Of a stretch of 64,000 nt of DNA, positions 60,476 through 64,000 are shown piece by piece; position 1 is the first letter of the stretch, and each line of letters opens with the position of its first letter. The notes under the pieces were generated by a model. That model saw only the letters and a program-made list of their open reading frames with translations, ran no database searches and was not told where the DNA came from. This DNA is from Rhizobiales bacterium Y(2018) (lineage in GTDB: Bacteria; Pseudomonadota; Alphaproteobacteria; Rhizobiales; Aestuariivirgaceae). The stretch spans positions 146,601 to 210,600 of the forward strand of contig SCPD01000012.1 of NCBI GenBank assembly GCA_005502925.1, read 5' to 3'. Both the position numbers and the translations under genes were made by a program.

Positions 60476-61702
60476 TCAGCTCGTCTTGGCGACGCTGACG
60501 CCCGAGACTTCGCGTTTCGGTCCGGCGGCGGTCGGATTGATGTCGAAGTCGAAGATCGCCGTCGGGATGGCGAGGGTGGCACAGACATTGGGGATGTCGA
60601 CGATGCCGCTGATGCGGCCCTCGACCGGTGCGGTGCCCAAGATCATATAGGCCTGCTCGCCGGTATAGCCGAACTTCTTCAGATACTCGATGGCGTTGAG
60701 GCAGGCACGCCGGTAGGCGACATGGGCGTCGAGATAATATTGCTCGCCCGTATGTTCATCGACCGAGATGCCCTCGAAGATCAGATAATCATCGAAATGC
60801 GGATCGACCGGGCTCGGCTTGAAGATCGGATTGATGATGCCGTATTTGGCCATGCCGCCTTTGATCAGGCTGACGCCGATATCGATCCAGCCGGCCATTT
60901 CGATGGCGCCGCAGAAGGTGATCTCGCCATCGCCCTGCGACCAGTGGATGTCGCCCATCGAGAGGCCGCCACCCTTCACATAGACGGGGAAATAGACCTT
61001 CGAGCCGCGCGACAGATTCTTGATGTCGCAATTGCCGCCATGCTCGCGCGGCGGCACGGTGCGCCAGGCTTCCTTGGCGGCGGCCGCGGCCGCTCCACCT
61101 TTCATCTGGCCCATCAGCGCCGTGTCGGCGAAGGGCGGGGCGGCGAGCGGCGGGACGCGGTTGGGATCGGTTGCGATCAGCGCCGCTTCGCGTTTGTTGG
61201 CCTCGGCCAGCAATTTGTGATCGGGGAGGCAGCCGATCAGACCGGGGTGAATGATGCCCGGATAACGCACCCCCGGAATATGGCGCGAGGTGGTGTAGAT
61301 GCCATGGAAGTCCCAGCAGGATTTGCGCGCCTCGGGGAAGTGCTCGGTGAGGAAGCCGCCGCCATTCTCCTTGGCGAAGATGCCGTTGAAGCCCCATTCG
61401 GAATTGGGCAGTGCGCCGATATCGAGGATGTCGACGACCATGAGATCGCCGGGCTCGGCCCCTTCGACGCCGAAGGGTCCGCTCAGATAATGCACCTTGG
61501 TGAGATTGACGTCGCGCACGTCATTGGCGCTGTCATTGTTGCCGATCTGCCCGCCGGTCCAGTCGTAGCATTCGACACGGAACGTATCGCCGGGCTTGAA
61601 GGTCTCGACCATCGGAATGTCGGGATGCCAGCGATTGTGAGTCTTGATCGCCTGGTCTTCCGGCGCCTTGTTGAGATCGATCTTGAAGACGGTCTTCGGC
61701 AT
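60476..61702 (-). CDS. fmdA: Formamidase / acetamidase FmdA
   Basis: 408 residues; hydrolyses formamide (or acetamide) to ammonia and the acid. Landmarks: MPKTVFKIDLNKAPEDQ, HNRWHPDIPMVETFKPGD, YDWTGGQIGNNDSANDVRDV, HYLSGPFGVEGAEPGDLMVV, HPGLIGCLPD and the FmdA/AmdA-fold segment GGGLSMGDIHWSQGDGEITF. Length matches methylotroph formamidases. GGAGGA precedes the ATG. First gene of the operon, divergent from the response regulator. Confidence 0.95.
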   Translation of the reverse strand: MPKTVFKIDLNKAPEDQAIKTHNRWHPDIPMVETFKPGDTFRVECYDWTGGQIGNNDSANDVRDVNLTKVHYLSGPFGVEGAEPGDLMVVDILDIGALPNSEWGFNGIFAKENGGGFLTEHFPEARKSCWDFHGIYTTSRHIPGVRYPGIIHPGLIGCLPDHKLLAEANKREAALIATDPNRVPPLAAPPFADTALMGQMKGGAAAAAAKEAWRTVPPREHGGNCDIKNLSRGSKVYFPVYVKGGGLSMGDIHWSQGDGEITFCGAIEMAGWIDIGVSLIKGGMAKYGIINPIFKPSPVDPHFDDYLIFEGISVDEHTGEQYYLDAHVAYRRACLNAIEYLKKFGYTGEQAYMILGTAPVEGRISGIVDIPNVCATLAIPTAIFDFDINPTAAGPKREVSGVSVAKTS

Positions 61703-61822
61703 TGGAGTCCTCCTTTGGGTGCATTCTTATTGTGTGCCGCCGTCACCGGCCGAGCCGGTGCGGCATGGAAGCGGAGGCTAGGTGCCCTGCGTAACCCGTT
61801 TGAATCGTGGGGGGGCCGGTTC

Positions 61823-61837
61823 TGTAATTTTTTGTAA
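61823..61837 (+). promoter_or_regulatory. Direct repeat in the fmdA/regulator intergenic region
   Basis: TGTAA at 61823-61827 recurs exactly 10 bp later at 61833-61837, within a T-rich stretch. Two half-sites one helical turn apart are the usual layout for OmpR-family regulators. The site lies between the divergent starts of fmdA and the response regulator. Confidence 0.35.
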
Positions 61838-61878
61838 ATGGGTGGTCGGGCGGTCCTTTTGTGCCTATGCTCTGTCCC

Positions 61879-62634
61879 ATGCAGCCGGGCGCCCTCAAAT
61901 CCCGCATTCTGGTGGTCGACGACGATCGGCGGGTCTGCGGCTTTCTCGGCAAGTTTCTCGGCAGCGAAGGTTATGCCGTCACTGCCGTGCATGATGGACG
62001 TGCGATGCGCCGCGCGCTCGCCAATGGCGCGGTCGATCTCGTCATTCTCGATCTGAGCTTTCCCTCGGGCGAGGACGGCATGACGCTGGCGCGCGGCATG
62101 CGCAGCCAATATGACCTGCCGCTGATCGTGCTGTCGGGCAAGGCGGCGACCATCGACAAGGTCGTGTGCCTGGAACTCGGCGCCGACGATTATGTGACCA
62201 AACCTTTCGAACCACGCGAATTGCTGGCGCGCATCCGCACGGTGCTGCGGCGTTTCGTGCGCAGCAGCGGCAACGAGACAGATGACTCTGAGACGACCAT
62301 GCATTTCGCCGGCTGGCTGCTCGATGCGGCGCGCTATAAGCTCAAGGCGCCTGACGGCCGCGAGGTGCGCCTAACCAGCCAGGAATTCCATATATTAGAG
62401 GCGCTGGTGCGCCGGCGCGGCCGGGTGCTGTCGCGCGAGCAGATCCTCGACATCGTCGCCAATCGCGACTGGACGCCTTATGACCGCAGCATCGACGTGC
62501 TGATCGGCAAGATTCGGCGCAAGCTCGAAGACGATGTGCGCTCGACGCAGTTCATCAAGACGGTGCGGGGCCTGGGCTACATGTTCGCGCCGCCGGGGGA
62601 AGGCGACGGCTTCGCGGTGAGAGCCGGGAAATAG
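61879..62634 (+). CDS. OmpR-family response regulator
   Basis: 251 residues. Receiver domain: ILVVDDDRRVCGFLGKFLG with the acidic triad, phospho-acceptor Asp58 in VDLVILDLSF, the conserved Ser of LIVLSGKA, and the Lys of YVTKPFEPRELL. Winged-helix DNA-binding domain: VRLTSQEFHILEALVRRRGR, then YDRSIDVLIGKIRRKLEDDV, then VRGLGYMFAPP. Most similar in layout to TorR/OmpR. Start choice is uncertain (ATG at 61867 or 61879; no good ribosome-binding site). The last 58 bp overlap the kinase gene in antisense. Confidence 0.9.
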   Translation: MQPGALKSRILVVDDDRRVCGFLGKFLGSEGYAVTAVHDGRAMRRALANGAVDLVILDLSFPSGEDGMTLARGMRSQYDLPLIVLSGKAATIDKVVCLELGADDYVTKPFEPRELLARIRTVLRRFVRSSGNETDDSETTMHFAGWLLDAARYKLKAPDGREVRLTSQEFHILEALVRRRGRVLSREQILDIVANRDWTPYDRSIDVLIGKIRRKLEDDVRSTQFIKTVRGLGYMFAPPGEGDGFAVRAGK

Positions 62635-63800
62635 AGATTGATCCGGGTGCCGCGGCCTGGCGTGCTGGTGAGGCCGATCCGTCCGCCCGCCTGACGCACG
62701 AAACCATCGACCATGGTGAGGCCGAGGCCGCTGCCATAGCCGGGCGGCTTGGTGGTGAAAAACGGCTCGAGCGCGCGGCGCGCAATGGCGGGCGGCATGC
62801 CCTGGCCGGTATCGATCACCGACAGCAGCACATAGGGACCGGGCCGCAGGCCGGAGGCGATACGGGCATCCTCCGGCGCGATCACCAGATTGGCCGCCTC
62901 GAAGCGCAAGGTGCCGCCTTCCGGCATGGCGTCACGGGCATTGAGCGCCAGATTGAGCAGACCGCTTTCGAGCTGGCCGCGGTCGATCTCGATGGCATGG
63001 AGCGACGCCGGCAGCGCCAGGTCGATGGTGACGCTTTCGCCCAGCGTGCGGCCGAGGACTCGGGCGAAGGCCGGCAGCACCTCGGTGAGGTCGGTCGGCA
63101 GGCTCTGGCTGATCGGCAGGCGGCCCAAAGCCAGCAGCCTTTCCGTCATTTCCGAGCCGGCGCGCGCCGCATCGAGCGCGTCGTCGATCATCTCGCGCAA
63201 GCTCGGGTCGTCGGTCCGCTCGCGCATCCAGTTCAGATTGCCATAGAGGACGGCGAGCACATTGTTGAAGTCGTGCGCCACCCCGCTGGTGAGTTGCCCG
63301 ATCGCCTCCATGCGCTGGATCTGGCGCAGCCGGTCCTCGGCGCGGCGGCGCTCCTCGACCAGGCGGATGCGCTCGAAGCAGCGCTCCAGCGTGGCGAGGA
63401 GATCCTCGGTGTAGAAGGGCTTCGACAGATAGTCATAAGCGCCGGCCTTCATCGCCTCGATGGCGGTGTCGATCGAGGCATAGGCGGTGATCATCACGGT
63501 GACGAGATCGGGCGCGCTCTGATGCAGGCTGCGGATGAGATCGATGCCGTTGCCGAGATCGAGCCTGAGATCGATGAGGGCGACGGCGACGCGATGCTCG
63601 CGCAGATGCGCCTCGGCGACCTCGGCATTGCGGGCAAGGGCGGCCTCGTAGCCCTCCATCTGCAAGAGACCGACGAGGCTCTCGGCGAAATCGGGGTCAT
63701 CATCGACCACCAGCACGCTGCGGGGCGCGGGGCCGGTGCCAGGGGTGCCCGCGTCATCGAGGATGAAATCGACCGGTATGTCGCTCTGAGATGCGGTCAT
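62577..63800 (-). CDS. Hybrid receiver-first sensor histidine kinase
   Basis: 407 residues without membrane segments. An N-terminal receiver (VLVVDDDPDFAESLVGLLQM, Asp77 in VALIDLRLD, Lys in YDYLSKPFY) is followed by a helical linker. The kinase core has an H-box with His176 (TSGVAHDFNNVLAVLYGNLN), N-box NLALNARDAMPEGG, G1 VIDTGQGMPP, F-box FFTTKPPGYGSGLGL and the G2 segment. The H-box is of the HDFNN type. As a soluble protein with an upstream receiver it probably receives phosphate from another kinase. It converges on, and overlaps, the OmpR-type regulator gene, its probable partner. Confidence 0.9.
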   Translation of the reverse strand: MTASQSDIPVDFILDDAGTPGTGPAPRSVLVVDDDPDFAESLVGLLQMEGYEAALARNAEVAEAHLREHRVAVALIDLRLDLGNGIDLIRSLHQSAPDLVTVMITAYASIDTAIEAMKAGAYDYLSKPFYTEDLLATLERCFERIRLVEERRRAEDRLRQIQRMEAIGQLTSGVAHDFNNVLAVLYGNLNWMRERTDDPSLREMIDDALDAARAGSEMTERLLALGRLPISQSLPTDLTEVLPAFARVLGRTLGESVTIDLALPASLHAIEIDRGQLESGLLNLALNARDAMPEGGTLRFEAANLVIAPEDARIASGLRPGPYVLLSVIDTGQGMPPAIARRALEPFFTTKPPGYGSGLGLTMVDGFVRQAGGRIGLTSTPGRGTRINLYFPALTAKPSPSPGGANM

Positions 63801-64000
63801 GGGCAGGGGAAACGCATGTGCGCAGATCTATCGGAGAAAAAGTCTCCAACTATGCACGGCCTTGCATGATTTCCCCTTCTCCCGTTTGCGCAGGACTGTC
63901 CGGGAAAATCTGCTCGGTATCGGGGAACGTCACGTGAAGAACAGGATCGGAGAAATTTCCTCTGTGAGGAGACACAGAACTCTCCCACATTCCCCCTTCT
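63801..64000. other. Upstream region of the kinase gene, to right edge
   Basis: 200 bp. A 63-codon open frame on the minus strand is Arg/Ser/Cys-rich with no ribosome-binding site and is not called. A short stem GGAGA/TCTCC lies about 30 bp upstream of the kinase start. Nothing else is supportable. Confidence 0.4.

Overview
The window is a GC-rich (roughly 60-65% by eye) chromosomal segment of an alphaproteobacterium, most likely of the order Hyphomicrobiales (Rhizobiales). The support is a circularly permuted two-piece tmRNA gene of the alphaproteobacterial type beside sspB, the run thyA-folA-hflK-hflC-degP with serB/miaA/ilvB-ilvN nearby, the small alphaproteobacterial families DUF4169, DUF2853 and DUF2065, an Omp25/Omp31-type porin-like protein, and intergenic palindromic repeats of a type common in rhizobia. 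I cannot name a genus. No tRNA, rRNA, IS transposase, phage gene or CRISPR array was seen.

Layout. 0-5.6 kb: an aac(6')-like GNAT gene cut by the left edge and carrying an in-frame palindromic insertion, uvrD, two paralogous 60-residue proteins, a hot-dog thioesterase and a D-lactate dehydrogenase-type flavoenzyme. 5.6-16.5 kb: a giant AsmA protein, fumC with two tiny downstream genes, a PHP phosphoesterase, kup, mepA, sspB and ssrA. 16.5-31.5 kb: DUF2853, a folate/dTMP operon (thyA-CPBP-GNAT-folA), an amine oxidase, the hflK-hflC-DUF2065-degP quality-control run, a secreted cysteine-repeat protein, divergent serB/miaA, and ilvB-ilvN behind a leader-peptide attenuator. 30-36.9 kb: a polyamine uptake operon (potABCD type) led by a class III transaminase and divergent from a LuxR-type regulator. 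37-45.8 kb: pdxJ, a LysE exporter, a flavin monooxygenase, ilvC, a qor2-like SDR divergent from an HxlR regulator, UPF0303, a stand-alone NIF3-insert-like protein, a FUSC exporter, DUF4893 and an agmatinase-family enzyme. 45.8-51.8 kb: an L,D-transpeptidase, an outer-membrane barrel, and a convergent pair of large proteins (sulfotransferase; TPR plus ATP-grasp). 51.9-59 kb: a trimethylamine dehydrogenase-like flavoprotein, Nudix, a TAXI-TRAP transporter and a PhzF epimerase. 59-64 kb: a formamidase operon (fmdA-amiS-fmdB) divergent from a response regulator that overlaps tail-to-tail with a receiver-kinase protein.

How the parts work together. Trans-translation and proteolysis are clustered: tmRNA encodes the tag ANDNYAPAALAA, SspB is the adaptor that hands tagged proteins to ClpXP, and HflKC/DegP handle membrane and periplasmic quality control. 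Branched-chain amino acid synthesis is split between ilvBN (attenuated) and ilvC. Polyamine uptake and transamination sit with a plausible dedicated regulator, and an agmatinase-like hydrolase lies 10 kb away. The formamidase operon is a nitrogen-scavenging unit with its own two-component proteins.

The least explained items are the sulfotransferase/ATP-grasp pair, the secreted Cys-repeat protein, the palindromic element translated inside the GNAT gene, and the TMADH-like enzyme whose trimethylammonium-binding cage has been replaced.
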